Shown one piece after another: positions 1-12,810 of a stretch of 60,000 bases of DNA. The DNA comes from Antedon mediterranea (taxonomy: Eukaryota > Echinodermata > Crinoidea > Comatulida > Antedonidae), in NCBI RefSeq assembly GCF_964355755.1, contig NC_092671.1, positions 25,420,070 through 25,480,069 on the forward strand, read 5' to 3'. Positions within the stretch are counted from its first letter, which is position 1. Every line of letters begins with the position of its first letter. The notes beneath the pieces were generated by a model that ran no database searches, was not told the origin of the DNA, and saw only the letters and a list, made by a program, of their open reading frames with translations. Made by a program: the position numbers and the translations under genes.

Positions 1-99
1 TAGGAACATTTAACATTAGGAACATATTTTCAGATCGGTAAAATTATTCCATTGACTACCAAAATTTAATTTTCAATATTAACCACCATTTAAGCTGTT

Positions 100-420
100 T
101 TTTAGTTTCATTCCAAAATTGTTAATATCTCTACCAAGCTACCTTTTTTGTTTTCTACTCTTATTCAGACTCCACACTGTCACCTTTTGTTATATTCCTG
201 TCTACCCAGGCAGCATTTGCCAGTTCTTATGCTATGACGTTATCAAAATTCCTTCACTTGACCAGTGTTGCCCGAAAGCTTTGCTAATTTTTCTGGCTGT
301 TTTACTTTATCGTTTTGATTTAGCTTTTCGCTTTTATTTTTGTATCTCCATTGAGATCCAGACACTGATACCCGCAGCATTGTCATTTTTTCAGTAATTT
401 GCCTTTGGATTAATATATAT
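100..420 (+). repeat. dispersed repeat family R1, copy a
   Basis: This copy shares long stretches with 4905-5545 (+) and 5560-5830 (-), including the segment around GTTGCCCGAAAGCT and the run ending in TTTGCCTTTGGAT followed by a TA-rich tract. The short open frames here are reproduced in the other copies with frameshifts, so they look like remnants of repeat sequence and not a gene. The TA-rich end and the motif resemble the 3' ends of some retroelements such as Penelope-like elements, but no coding domain is visible to confirm that. Confidence 0.7.
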
Positions 421-3400
421 ATTTATATTACAACTATTTTTTTTCAGAGTGCACTTTTATATAATCATTACAGTAATAATCCTAATAATAATAGGTCTAT
501 GATCAAACTTTGCTAGACCTTGATGCTAAGTACAGTAGATTTTAGGATACGTACCTTAATCTCGCATACGTAACAAAATCATATAATGTCTGTGATTGAT
601 AGTCTATTTAGATGGGTTAGGTTTACAATGTTTATTTGAAAACTATTTATTCTGTAATAAAACAAATACAATGCCGTTATTCTACACCATTGTTGAAAGT
701 ATAGCTGTGTACATTTGTCATTAAAATTGTGATAAAGTATTCGTAATAGGATTTATAGCTTGTGTTTGATCACACGTCTATGTAACCTAATGAAGATGTT
801 TATACAGCGAAACAAGGATTTTCCTAAAGCGTTTCTTTATCCCTAGAGAGTGCGCGTTTTAATGAACTCTATCCCGAACGTGCTAATTTACAAGTATTTT
901 CTTGTGACCACCGGTCACTCTGTTGGTATAATATAATTAATTAACAATTACAATTATTGATATTGAACAGTTAATTGAATTGTGATGTTTGAAACTAAAA
1001 CTGTATCTCTTCCAGGTGAAAGTTGAAGACCTTTTCTCAGGTTTAGATATCTATATTGAGGGTGGTTAAGACGAATCGCTACCAATAATCATAGGCTTAA
1101 AATTCAGGATGTATTCCTCCGACAAAACAACAACAAGTACTCTTTAAAGAAACACTTTGTAATGGTATGTTTAAGCTTATAATTTCTCTTATTTGGGGAG
1201 TGATTAATCGGTGTCAATCCTTGGCACATAAACAAAATGAGTATCAGACCAATACTAATATTAATACTGTACCAACTTCTACTTTTTTATTTTGTTTTTA
1301 ATTTTAGGAATGTGACGAAAATGACAATGAAAAAAAAACACAATACTACAGTAGTGTGTCCTAATACTTTATTTATTCACTCGAATTTCTACTCTCATCT
1401 TTCTCAAGATAATAATTGAGCGAATTGATTTGATTTTATTCGGTTTCAACATAATTTCAAAAACCCATTTCAGCATAAGATTGCAAGACAATATCAGGGA
1501 ATAGTTACATTACAATTATATAATTTAACTCTTCCCTGGTTTTGCATGTAATTTAACTCTTCCCTGACAATATGAATTCACAAAATTTACAAGCAAATAC
1601 ATGCAGCAAATAATTATTAGAAACCAACGATAGCCCATAAAGTCGAAAGAAAGATCAACTTAATTCCAATTGTGTCCTTTAAAAACAGCATAGACAAACA
1701 CAACAAACAGTATGATATCAAACAAATCAAACACGCATAACAATAATATGGCAGAATGTACCACATGATGTTCCCATTATGTTTAAGTTCACTTGCTCAT
1801 GACTGAGTGGAACAAATTTACACGAGATTCGATTGTTATCTGCCCCCTACTGCCACCTACAATCTAATCTATATCGATTGAGTAAGACTGACATTAGTAT
1901 GATACACGTGTTAAGATGCAATATATTGAATTTTCATTTTCACAATTTGTTTTATTTTAAAGCTATCAATGCAATCGTGTCTTATTTAAAAATTTTAAAA
2001 AATTAACCAACTAGGCTATAAAAGTCATTACATGAATGATTTACAAAGGTGTTACAAGACGTTAACAATGCTTTCATCAGAATTTCAATTTTAGAATGTA
2101 TTAAACAATGTTAAGCTGCCATAATAAAACAAATCAAACTGATAATGTTGATACAGATTGTATCACTAATAGGAACTAGTTTGATTACCGTATTACGTGA
2201 TAACTAAGCAAAAAGCTATATTTTGTTGTCAGTTTTACTCGTTTGGGGATGTGACATTTTTTGTAGGCCTACTGTACTAATGGATAAAAAACTGCATGCA
2301 AAAGACACAAAATTCATAATTTAAAATCCTATAATTTCAGTGCTGTGTGTGTAATTTAGAAAACTTTAAAAAAAATAAAGAATAATTATCTGTTTTGCTT
2401 TTTTTTTTTTCCTTTATTCGAATTCACAAAAACACAATATATAAAATACAAAGAATGAATTCAGGGTAACACAAAAAAGTAACCAAAGGTCTAACTTATT
2501 TCCATTGTGGCCCTTAAGGATAAAAACACCTAAGAATAAACATTTACAATAATATTTGTCTATGGTAGACATCGTGTCGTTTTCCTGATTCTTTCAGTGC
2601 TCGGATGATCTGTCATTGACTTAATGTTCGATCCAAAAATAAGACATGCACAAATATCAAATTAATTAGTTAGTATGTCAACTATTATTTTGCCTTACCT
2701 TTTGATATATTTATAATAGTATAGAAAATACAAGCAAGTAATTTTTAAAAAGTAGATAATATGGAAAATATATTGAAATATTATACAAAATTTTAAAAAT
2801 GTAAATATTAATGATGATATTTGTTTTATCAAACTATATAAATGACAGAAAACATTTTGTGTTTGTCTTGTGTGGGGTCGTCGCACTTTTATTATAATTC
2901 TCTGTTTTATATATAAAAATAACGGTACATTTGTAACAATTAATTATTCGCATGAATATTTCTATTGTATATTGCTACGATTGTTACAGTGTTAAAAGTA
3001 GTTAAAATGCAGGCATATTTGCATAAAAAGATGATTGATTTCAATATAAAACCATATGCTTTCATTTACAATTTTAAATAAGAAGTTAATTAAAATATAA
3101 AGATAAAACATGGTAATAAAATTCTATGAACTGTCATTGAAATCGTTCTTATAAAATCTTGTTCATGTTCGGGTAGAGAGGCTATAAACTCAGAGGAGGA
3201 GTATAAATGAATAAATAATAAATGACAGAAAACATTAGAAAATAAAAAAAACTATAAGATAAAAATTCGAAATATTATATGAAAATGTTATGGTTATTAT
3301 ATGACATTAACAAAAGTATTTTTCACGCCACGAAAGAGAGAAAAAATATTATCATTTTGCTGCGCCGTGTGAATTATTGTATACCATAAAACTATAATAT

Positions 3401-4830
3401 AGTTCCATGGGTATACCTATGCTGTAAACCCATTAAATATCTCCCATGACGCAAGAGGGCCATGGGTTAATAATTCTTAATATTAAACTACCATTCATTT
3501 AACATGGTAAATGCGCAAATAAATTGTTTTACTTGTCACGTACCATTAATAATCGATATGCTCTAAAAATGACGCACTCGTACTCACCATGAAGGAATGC
3601 GTTTAATTATTCCTCCATGCACGTGCCATTCACGCAATAAAAATCCATATTCATTTGAGTACATTTATTTTTACATCTCCCTGCCAGGTTATGCCGTTCT
3701 GTTAATATAGCTGTGGTTGTTACCAATTAGAAAATTGTTTATTGTAACTTGTTATTGTATATATCTTATTGAGACAAAAATTAATTCATTGATATTTGTT
3801 ATTGATTTATTTGTCAGTGGCTCAAGCTACCCTACGTTTTTTCTCTTTTTTTTTGGTTATTATTTAGGCCTAATATTATTGACTATTACTATAACGTCCG
3901 CGTTTGAAAGTAAAATAACCTTATGAAGTATGTTATCAGGAAAGTTAAATGTATGTAGGCCTATCATTTTGAACGAAAGCTTATGATCTTCCAAACTAGA
4001 ACAAAACATTATATTCCTGTTTATTTACGGTATAGATTCTTTTAAAAATAAATGTGTAATGACATTATCCGCAATGATCTTAATATTTCTCAAGGCTAAT
4101 AATAACTATAATACGCTACCCTTATCTTTTCACTTTCTGAGGATTTATTATTTGTATGGCATATGTTTCAATAACTTATTAGCTCAATATAATATTAATT
4201 TTATCCACATTTACCTGCAGGCATTAAAAAAATTAATATTCTTAATTGTTTTTATGTTGCGTTTTATTGACATTGAGCATTAATTTTTAAACTGTTTATA
4301 GTGTATTTGGAGCTTAATTAATAGTAAAGAAAGAAAAAAAATCATTAAACTATTATAGCTATCGTTTTATGGCATAAGAGCGACCAAAAAAATAAAAGTT
4401 GGAAAACACTAAAAAGACAAAACCGAGCCGAATAATCGATCACAGGATTCTCATACGGTATTAACTTTAATTTTAATCAAGCGTTTCTGACGAATGTTCA
4501 TTCATAATAATAACATTTATTTCTTTCTCTTTCAAAGTAAACAAAATAACAATTGAAATATAAATAATTACGAGGCAATGAATATAATATGAGTGTTTAT
4601 GTTGAAAGCTGCTATATATACAATATATTTACATGAAAACAGTCAGTAAGCTTAACGTAGCTTTAGAAATGATATAAATGTAGACAAAATGTTTATACGT
4701 ACATTGATTCAAAAATAAAATACATTTTATTGGCCTATGGCAAGTTATATATTAGTATTAGCTATCCGTCGAGTTATAAGCCTTCACTCCATTAGGCCAC
4801 TTTCTATACTCTCATTACAGAATTGACTCT
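421..4830. other. intergenic, no gene seen
   Basis: This stretch is AT-rich with stops in all frames. The open frames present are short and hydrophobic or AT-driven, with no recognisable domain, no convincing splice-site pairs and no clear repeat structure beyond homopolymer runs. Confidence 0.6.
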
Positions 4831-4904
4831 GTTGTTAATTGACAGTTTTTTTTTTATTTATAAGTAGCACCATTGGACACGGCAATAAATTTCTGAGGCA
4901 GTCG

Positions 4905-5545
4905 ATTTATATTTTAAGTTCTATTCCAAAATTGTTTATATCTACCAAGCTATCTTCTTTGTTTAATACTCTTTCCACCCTCTATTCACCAGTTTGTGCC
5001 ACTTTTGTGTTTATTTCTTGATTTATTCCAGTTCACTCAGGCAGCGCTTGTCTGCTTATTCTATCTATTTATTCAACAAGAATCTTCATCGACAGTAAAC
5101 AATGCCATAGTTTCTGGCCAGTTTACATTTCACAACCCAGTCTGGACACATGGTCTTGTTTGGCCAGTCCACACCCAACTTTGAGACAATGCTATTGTTT
5201 TTAGCTTGTCTCACCCTGCTTTTCACACCTATCAGAAAAAATGCTCTTCTATAGCAAGTTTCCATTCACTATTGTTTTTGAGAAACAATGCTCTGCTATA
5301 GCTAGTTTAATTGATTTCGCCATGTGCAAACCTTCAAACAATTTATTCTATCTACTTGTCAAAGTACACTCACTTGCATTGATGAAGGGCTAGTGTTGCC
5401 CGAAAGCTCTGCTACTTTTTCTGACTGTTTTACTTTATCGTTTTGATTTAGCTTTTTGATTATTTTATTTTTGTGTCTCCATTGAGATTCAGCCACTGAT
5501 ACCCACAGCATTGTCATTATTTTCAGTAATTTGCCTTTGGATTTA
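4905..5545 (+). repeat. dispersed repeat family R1, copy b
   Basis: This second copy is in the same orientation as the copy at 100-420. It has the same start (around TTCCAAAATTGTTTATATC) and the same end (TTTGCCTTTGGATT followed by TA repeats), with extra sequence in the middle at about 5050-5370. It abuts copy c head-on. Confidence 0.65.
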
Positions 5546-5657
5546 TATATATATATATATATAAAATATAAATAAGCTAAATCAAAACGATAAAGTAAAC
5601 AGCCAGAAAAGTTAGCAGAGCTTTCGGGCAACACTAGCCCTTCATCAGTGCAAGTGA
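5371..5657. repeat. large inverted repeat formed by two R1 copies
   Basis: Positions 5371-5456 and 5573-5657 are inverted copies of each other (about 85 bp per arm, few mismatches) separated by an AT-rich spacer of about 116 bp that includes a (TA)n run. Each arm contains GTTGCCCGAAAGCT or its complement. The structure arises because R1 copies b and c meet tail to tail. Confidence 0.8.
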
Positions 5658-5830
5658 AGGAATTTGGATAACGTCATAGTATAAAGCTGGCAAGTGCTGC
5701 CTGGTTGGACAGGAATAAAAGAAATATAACAAAGGGAGCCAGGGTGGAGTCTGAATAAGAGTAGAAAACAAAGAAGGTAGCTTGGTAGAGATATAAACAA
5801 TTTTATATATAAACAAATCAGGCAAAGAAC
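5560..5830 (-). repeat. dispersed repeat family R1, copy c (inverted)
   Basis: This is the reverse complement of the R1 family. On the minus strand it runs from about 5830 to 5560 and matches the segment at 115-420, with small indels. The overlapping open frames on this strand are shadows of the repeat. Confidence 0.7.
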
Positions 5831-5839
5831 TATATATAT

Positions 5840-7280
5840 ATTATGTTTATAACTGTTTTTTAATGCACACGTGTTTATTGATGGTGATTGTGTGAAGTCA
5901 AAATTAAATTTACCAAAGGTAGTACAGTGATTACCTACCAATCACAGAAAAGCACCAAATGAAAAGATGGGATAACCATACACAAATGCCTACACCGCCT
6001 AGACAGAAATTAGAAACTTTCCAAACAGTAGAAAATTCTTAGTTTGCAAACAAAGTTTGGTTATGTTTCCTTCTTTTCTGCAAACTTTCTTTCAGAGAGA
6101 AACATTGTAAAATCAAACTTGTTTAAGTCAAACAACAAGTATAGTATCAGATAATTATGAATTGTCTGTTAGAATTTAGGGATACATATTATTATACAAA
6201 AATAACGAATGTTTTTTCGTTGAATACTGCCATTTAGCAAATACAGATCATTTATTATTTTTAGAACACACATACTGATCTGAATTAAACTTCAATTAAT
6301 CCGCTGCTTCCATCTTTTGCTTCTTGCTCTCTATATTGCACTGCCTCTACGTGGTTGCGTTGTGTCCTAGATACTGTGGCATACCAAGCTTTTGTGGTGT
6401 CGTTTTACACTTCTGATTACATTTTGATTAAGCTAATGTATTTTATTGTATTTCTAGTAGTTTTCTCTATCAATCGATAAAAACATGACTGCTGATTGTT
6501 TACATATTATCTATTTGTAGTCGGAGATTGTTTTATATCATTGATGTTCAACATTAATGCTTGTTCTCGTTCCTCCACTGTAAGAGCTATCAATTGAATA
6601 TAGTCGGAGAATTATTATTCGCGTCACGTAATAGCCATCCGAGAATGACCGACTACATCCTTTTACAATCTTCTTTTGACGTAAACGTTGTTTTCTCGTT
6701 TACGCACATTTTTAATTATTTACAACTGTTCTGCACACCTTTGGGTGATAATATTACCACTACTACTGCTACTACTACTACTTAATATATTTCAAATAAT
6801 GTAAATATTATGTTGTAACAAACAACAATCCTTCCCCCCACCCCTTAATATTTAAAACAATTATAATTCTGGCATGTTTTGAACATAGGGTCAGTTTTAT
6901 AAAACGTGCTTTCCAAAAAATATCATCTTAACATTGATTTGTAAGTTAAAGATTTTTAAAATAATAAGAATACCTGGTTTGATAAATAAAGACTCTTTTT
7001 TCACTTAAATACGTACTTTTCAACTACGTTAAAAATATTGATAATTCCATCTCGTGAGTAGGCCTACGTCATCTTCGTGGCACTATTTAAAGGGCAATCC
7101 TATTTATATTATTCTTTATTCGCCGGCCTGTACTTTTGATATCCAAGTATAAAAACATAATAATCCTTTATTCACATAATACACCATTACATAATACATC
7201 ATTAACATTCAATACTATGAAAGGTACGTCAGAACATCAAGATACCAAACATGATACAAATCACTACTGATTCATTTACA
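5840..7280. other. intergenic, no gene seen
   Basis: No gene or extended repeat is visible. There is a short ACT/GCT trinucleotide run near 6757-6782. A single TTGTGTCCTAGATA near 6359 resembles part of the 38-bp satellite unit at 54-57.6 kb but is too short to call a copy. Confidence 0.5.
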
Positions 7281-7289
7281 ATAATAATC

Positions 7290-7732
7290 TATATATAAAT
7301 TATGGTTAATTCTGACATAGGCGAGCACAATGGAAAAACCTCTAGACGAATCTCTGCCTTGGATACCTACCGGATCTATCTCAGATGTACCGCGAAATGT
7401 AAATTTGATAACATTGGTTTTCACTATTAAGATATTATAAAGAGTTTTAAAACAACATTTCTGGTTTCATCGGTAGATTTTCAACTCAATTTCAATTGTA
7501 CGCGGTCAAAGTAATTTCCGGGTTCACGATGAATTCACGAGTTCACCTTGCAACTACCTGGTTTCAACTAAGTTTTCCGTTAGTGGCTATAGCCATTTTA
7601 GTTTCTTGTTTATTTTCTGATTGGACCGCGTGTGAAGGTACAGTAATTCAAAAAAGAAAAATTATGCTGCAGATTAATAAAGATCAAATTAAATATACGC
7701 CATAAAGCATCGGAATACATTGTGGGGACTAC
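7290..7732 (+). repeat. dispersed repeat family R2, copy a
   Basis: This matches the reverse complement of 43674-44035 over several hundred bases. Shared blocks include ACATAGGCGAGCACAA near 7317, GTAATTTCCGGGTTCA near 7512, and the end near AAAGATCAAATTAAATATA. In one frame both copies read a similar peptide (V-x-V-I-S-G-F ... S-R-V-x-L-A-T-x-W-F ... F/W-P-L-V-A-I-A-I-L), and the largest indel is a multiple of three. That hints at decayed coding sequence, but no start, splice sites or known domain support a gene. Confidence 0.65.
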
Positions 7733-8030
7733 TAGGCCTATTATAAAATTACATAGGGAGATCTAATGATAAGACATTTTGTTTATAATCGAGTGAAATC
7801 CCGATAGCCGAGTTTAATTGAGTAAGCTGGCAGGACTAACTGTAGGCTATCTGTGTACGTCCCGTTAGGACCGAGATGTCTGCCCATGTTTTTCAAGCCG
7901 TCTAAAACGTCTTCCTTCTGGGGCCGAAACGGCCCACTGTGTTGCGGAAGTTAGTTTCAAAAGAAAAACGTACAAGGAGAACGCACTTTTTACCCGAGTC
8001 ATTATCATTCCGAGAATCATCGCCTACACT

Positions 8031-8076
8031 TCCTAGAGGGGGAGCGAGCGAAGCGAGCTCATCCTCTAGTGTTATC
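8031..8076. repeat. hairpin with GAGCGAGCGAAGCGAGC core
   Basis: The palindrome CCTAGAGG...CCTCTAG encloses a GAGCGAGCGAAGCGAGC core. The same core, in complementary form, occurs in the hairpin at 45800-45838 and, degraded, at about 51103-51130. Such hairpins look like transposon ends; which type is unknown. Confidence 0.55.
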
Positions 8077-8089
8077 AAATTTGAATACA

Positions 8090-11000
8090 TGATATTGTAA
8101 ACTAATGTATCCTATGGTTTACACGACAGGCAGTACATTAATTGGAGCATTTGGGAAAGTTATAATGTTCAATTAAGATTAATTGTGGTATTATTTGAAT
8201 CAATCACTCTGTAAGTGATATTCACACCTTCCTGGCTGTAATAAAAGCCACAATCATAATATTGTATACAGTAGGCCTACATAAAAAAGCAGCACTCGGA
8301 TTGCAGTGGCAGTGGAGTAGAACAGTGTTCTACACAGTCGATTTGCGAAACATTAACATAATATGTAAAAATGCTGAACGTGCAATAGAACCATTAAATA
8401 GAACTTTACCGTGTAATAGAACTAATACTGAACAACACGTGATACAAAATTAATCAATCAAATGATTGATAGATATCTTATTCGACACTTATTCGACTGC
8501 CTACGAATAAGTATAGCAATATACAACAAAATGAATTAAGTTATTTGTTCCATTGCACGAATATAAAAACATTATTTATTTGTTAAATTAATTCGCTAAA
8601 ACATTAGACCAGCCAATTGAAAAGTGAGCACGGAGTAGAACAATCACAGACGACACACGCAACAGACATATAACGAAATTCAACTCGCATATAACAAAAT
8701 TGCATTCTTGATGACGTAAGGATTCATTGGAGAAGTTTATTTAATATCATGTGACACATTAATGCATAATTTCTTGAAATTGAGTTTTCAAAGGTAGTCT
8801 AAGCCTACATTCTAATTCCCCGCGTTACACAAAATCTCAATTATAAGATGTGATCGTCGCCATTATTGCTAAGAAATAAATATTCTTTAAAAAAATTCAA
8901 ATTTCAAAACTTTGGATGAAATACAAATTTGGTCTGATATCATTTGATCAATAGGCCTAAATTTTTGTTTTCATTGTTTATAAATAGGTGAATGAACGAG
9001 AAAATGGATGAAAGAATGATCCGACTGAACGAACATTATGAACAAAAAGTGCGACTTTACAACCACTTTGATTGCCTGCATATTGATGACGTCACACTCT
9101 TATAATTACATTATTTGCAGGCAAGTAATAGTGTTTACTTTAATTGCATCATCGAAGTAGGCACATTGCTGATTGAAATTATGTGTACTGTTTTTAAAAT
9201 GTCAATCATTTCGGCCGTATATGCTACGCTTCCGGCGGACACGAAGCGTTGTCATCTTGTTGATTGTTAGTTTAACTTGTAATCTTTGAAGCAAGCAACC
9301 TATTTTTACGACTGTTTGATAGATAGAAATATACCACAATAGAATTGAACCAGGAAAGAGAAACGTAGAATCCGAACCATATTCCTATGCATGAATAATG
9401 TCTATTGAGTCGTATGTTGTCAATATTGAGTGTCATTATTCAAAAAACCGTAAAAAATCCGCGTTTCCCGCTCGATTGGTCAACAGCGCACGCTTCCGTT
9501 TGTTAGTGAGAAAATCTGTTGAAATCTATTCGATGAAATTATTTTAAGAATCCGAATTATTTATGGAATTAGATTTGTTGTATAGCGCGTAGCAGCACCA
9601 CGCTTGACGAGATTGCATGCGTGGATATGGAAAAACTCAAGCCTACGTCTTCATATTCACGAAACTTAAACATAATGTTTAAAAAATCCAATCTTATCAT
9701 ACCATAAAAAAACATGGTTCTTGTTACCAAAGGTCACTATTATTTGATACATTAATTAAAAAACATTTAACAATAATATAGTACATTCAAGTTTAAACCC
9801 ACCCATAAAAATAATAGCGTCTCAGTGGACAATGAAATCAATGCAATTTATGATCACATTCTTAAATGCGTTGCTTTTTACTAATAAAACAACAACATTA
9901 TTTTAAAATATATACAAAAACATTATTTATCAAAAGGATTATAACAGAATCATGAAGAAGAAGAAGAAGAAAAAGAAGAAGATAAGTTCACACTAAGCAA
10001 GGTGGTCGGATAAAAACGGGATGTATTTTGGAATAAAGCCGTTCACTTAACTCGCATTCCAGATTCTGTACAAAACGTATGTGAGTCGAAACACTTCACG
10101 TAGCTCGGCGATGTCTCCCACTATCGTACCGATTCCGGGGCTCAGTGAGAAGTTGAGTGAAAGGAGTTACATAAATAGTCATAATTGGAATACATGTCAC
10201 ATATTAAAATGCAAAAACCTCATATTGTACTAAGAAACGTTGTATGGTATGTATATAAAATAGGTCTGGTTATCAAATTCTTTTAGTACATCGTGCATCG
10301 GTTGATTATTCCAAAATTCAGTACATATTGCAAATTGCTATCTCTTTGTAATTGCAAATCGTGTCAACACTTTAATACCAATTGTTAATAATTCCAGTTA
10401 TTTGAATTTAATTACTAAATATTACATGTGGTGCCGAGTAAACTACTAAGACCTTTTGCCTAGTCACGTACGCCGATTTATTTTTCTCTGTAAATCTAGG
10501 TTTCCAGTCAGTGTTCGCATCTTAAATTCAAATTGATGAACTGATTTGTTACATTTTCAAGATTGTGTAAAACTGATGAATGAACGTATGGATTAAGGGA
10601 GAGTGCATTATAAAGAGGAGTGAATCATAAAACCTTTCACCACAAACCCCTCTCCCACCCACAATATATTGATATCAACTCGAGTACTTAAACAACCATA
10701 TCACATAACGATTTTCTGCTGTTGTGACAAAGTTTTATCGTAGATGTTTTTTTTTTTCTATAGGGTATGGAGACAATTTGCCTATAGCAAGTATATGTAT
10801 CTGCTGAATTAAACATTATAACAAGAATAACAATCACTGTAGTGATGTGATCGTATTACTTGATCTTACGACATTATATTCACTAATCTAAATGTAAATT
10901 TTCCAAAATAATTTTACTTTATTTTTTTTATATTCAGATATTGGAATTTGGAATATAATAATGTTTCCAATTTTGTAAGCTAATAGGCCAACACTCTTTA

Positions 11001-12590
11001 TTTGTAGTGTCACAGTGCGAAATGCTATTACGTTATATTATACATTTTAGGTAAATTAACTATCACACACTATGCTTAAAAAAGTACACTTCCATGACCT
11101 TGTTTTTGTGCAATTATATTAACACAATTAATCATTAAAATTTACATTTATATAATGAAAGCAATACGTCGTCTCAGACTCATTGATTATCAAACATTTT
11201 CTATAATGTATAACCTCTGGGCCTAAGTAATATTGTACGCAGATAAGTGCACGAGGTGACAGTGTTGTCATGGTGTGTATTGTAATGTATATTAAATATA
11301 ATTAAGGAGGTTTAAATATGGTGTTTTCAAACGAATTACGTAAACCTTAAAGATAGATCCCAACATGCAACGCGCAAATTCCGCCAATTTATAAACAAAT
11401 CGATCTGCGCCGGCGTAGGTATTACGGAAACCTTAGTTATGTTCATATTTATAACTTACGTCCAATAAAAACGTTAACCGTTTAATTACTTGAATTATTG
11501 CATCATTTATTATACGAAAAATGTTCTGTTTTTGTTTAAGTCAACAGAAAGAATATTAGTTATCAAATACATATAAATGAACTCGATCATCTATCGTACG
11601 AGTAAAATACGCAATACTTTACTTTACAAAACGCCCTGTCGTCTAGGAAAAAAAAACATTAAGCGCAACTGTTAAGGATGCGCTTTATGAAAATGTAATG
11701 ACATAATCAGGATTACGACTTCCACCCAAAAAATTACTTTATTATATAATAATAATTTGTATTGTCTTTCTTTCTTATAGGCTATATACATAATAGATCA
11801 TAACTTAAGTAAAAGAAGTTTTGGCCTTTAATACTGTATAAATAAAACTTAAATTACGTATATCATTTCTGCTGAACAATAGAGGCGGCAAAACTTACAT
11901 ACTAATAAAATAAATCACTGGAGTTATTATTTTGACTGAATGATATGGAATCAGTAATTAAAGATTCTACACACATTTTTTATCATAAACTAAGCATCAT
12001 AAAGAGTTATTAAATGGTCTTTGACAAAATTGAGAATTGAAATACTAGACGTAATATTGATTTGTCCCGGTCCTATATCTTGTTTGAGCTCACAACTATT
12101 GAGATAGAACAATGTCCATTCAAAATTATCATTACAATTACTGTTATTAAGTTCTCGTAAAAATGATTTCAGAGCTATAATACATGTGTAATTATTAGTA
12201 ATTAATTGAGTCAATTTCCATTCTTGGTTAAAACTCTTGAGATCCTAGCAACAAGCACGATAGCATCATTTGAATCTCGAGGACTATTTACACGATCACA
12301 TTGTTAATTTGATGCAAAATAAATGACCGAAAACCTGCTTTATACGATTCTCTTATATTTAATAGAAAAGTCGCGTGGAAGTTGACGTATTTACATCAAA
12401 ATCACATAAACTAACACGCCTTCTTATACCGTTCAATGCAGTAGTGATACTCCATCATCATGGAACGCACCTTGTGTCGAATCAATTTGCGTAAAAGATG
12501 TGTTATCTTTAAGTGGCAGTGGTATGTTGACATTCTTGGCTTGCCATACTAATCAGTTGTTGACTTGTCCAAGATCCTACTTTCAACAAA
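8090..12590. other. intergenic, no gene seen
   Basis: This is AT-rich with no open frame that carries a domain. There is an AAG-rich purine run at about 9952-9982, and one consensus CRE (TGACGTCA) near 9086 with no promoter-like context. Confidence 0.5.
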
Positions 12591-12605
12591 TGATTGGTAA
12601 CATGA

Positions 12606-12661
12606 TGACGTCATGAGCGAACGATTGGCAAATCTAATTCTCCAGGCTCGGAGTATAAATA
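12606..12661 (+). promoter_or_regulatory. CRE / CCAAT / TATA core promoter, probably of the CCK-type gene
   Basis: A perfect palindromic cAMP response element, TGACGTCA, lies at 12606-12613. An inverted CCAAT box (ATTGG) is at about 12623-12627, and a TATA box (TATAAATA) is at 12654-12661. This compact order and spacing looks like a genuine RNA polymerase II promoter and would start transcription at about 12685. Vertebrate CCK genes are known to have a CRE close upstream of their TATA box. Linking this promoter to the coding exon at 21.6 kb is inference from strand, order and the downstream splice donor. Confidence 0.6.
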
Positions 12662-12684
12662 AGGCTTCGTCGATGTTCGATGAA

Positions 12685-12810
12685 TTAATAGAACCCGTAA
12701 GTCACTCACGCAACAAATGATATCGACGATTGATATTCACAAACATTGAAACGAGACGACAAGATAATTTGGACGGTAATTGTTCGCCCCAGCAAAAATT
12801 ACACAGAGAG
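12685..12810 (+). other. probable non-coding first exon of the CCK-type gene
   Basis: The segment begins about 24-30 bp downstream of the TATA box and ends at a strong splice donor: exon end ...ACAGAGAG, then GTAAGAACG from 12811. Its only ATG triplets are quickly followed by stops. The next plausible + strand acceptor that leads into a signal-peptide start is TTTGATTTCAG at 21618-21628, one base before the CCK-type ATG. A non-coding first exon is also the arrangement in vertebrate CCK genes. An internal GTAAGT at 12697 is an alternative donor. Confidence 0.5.
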
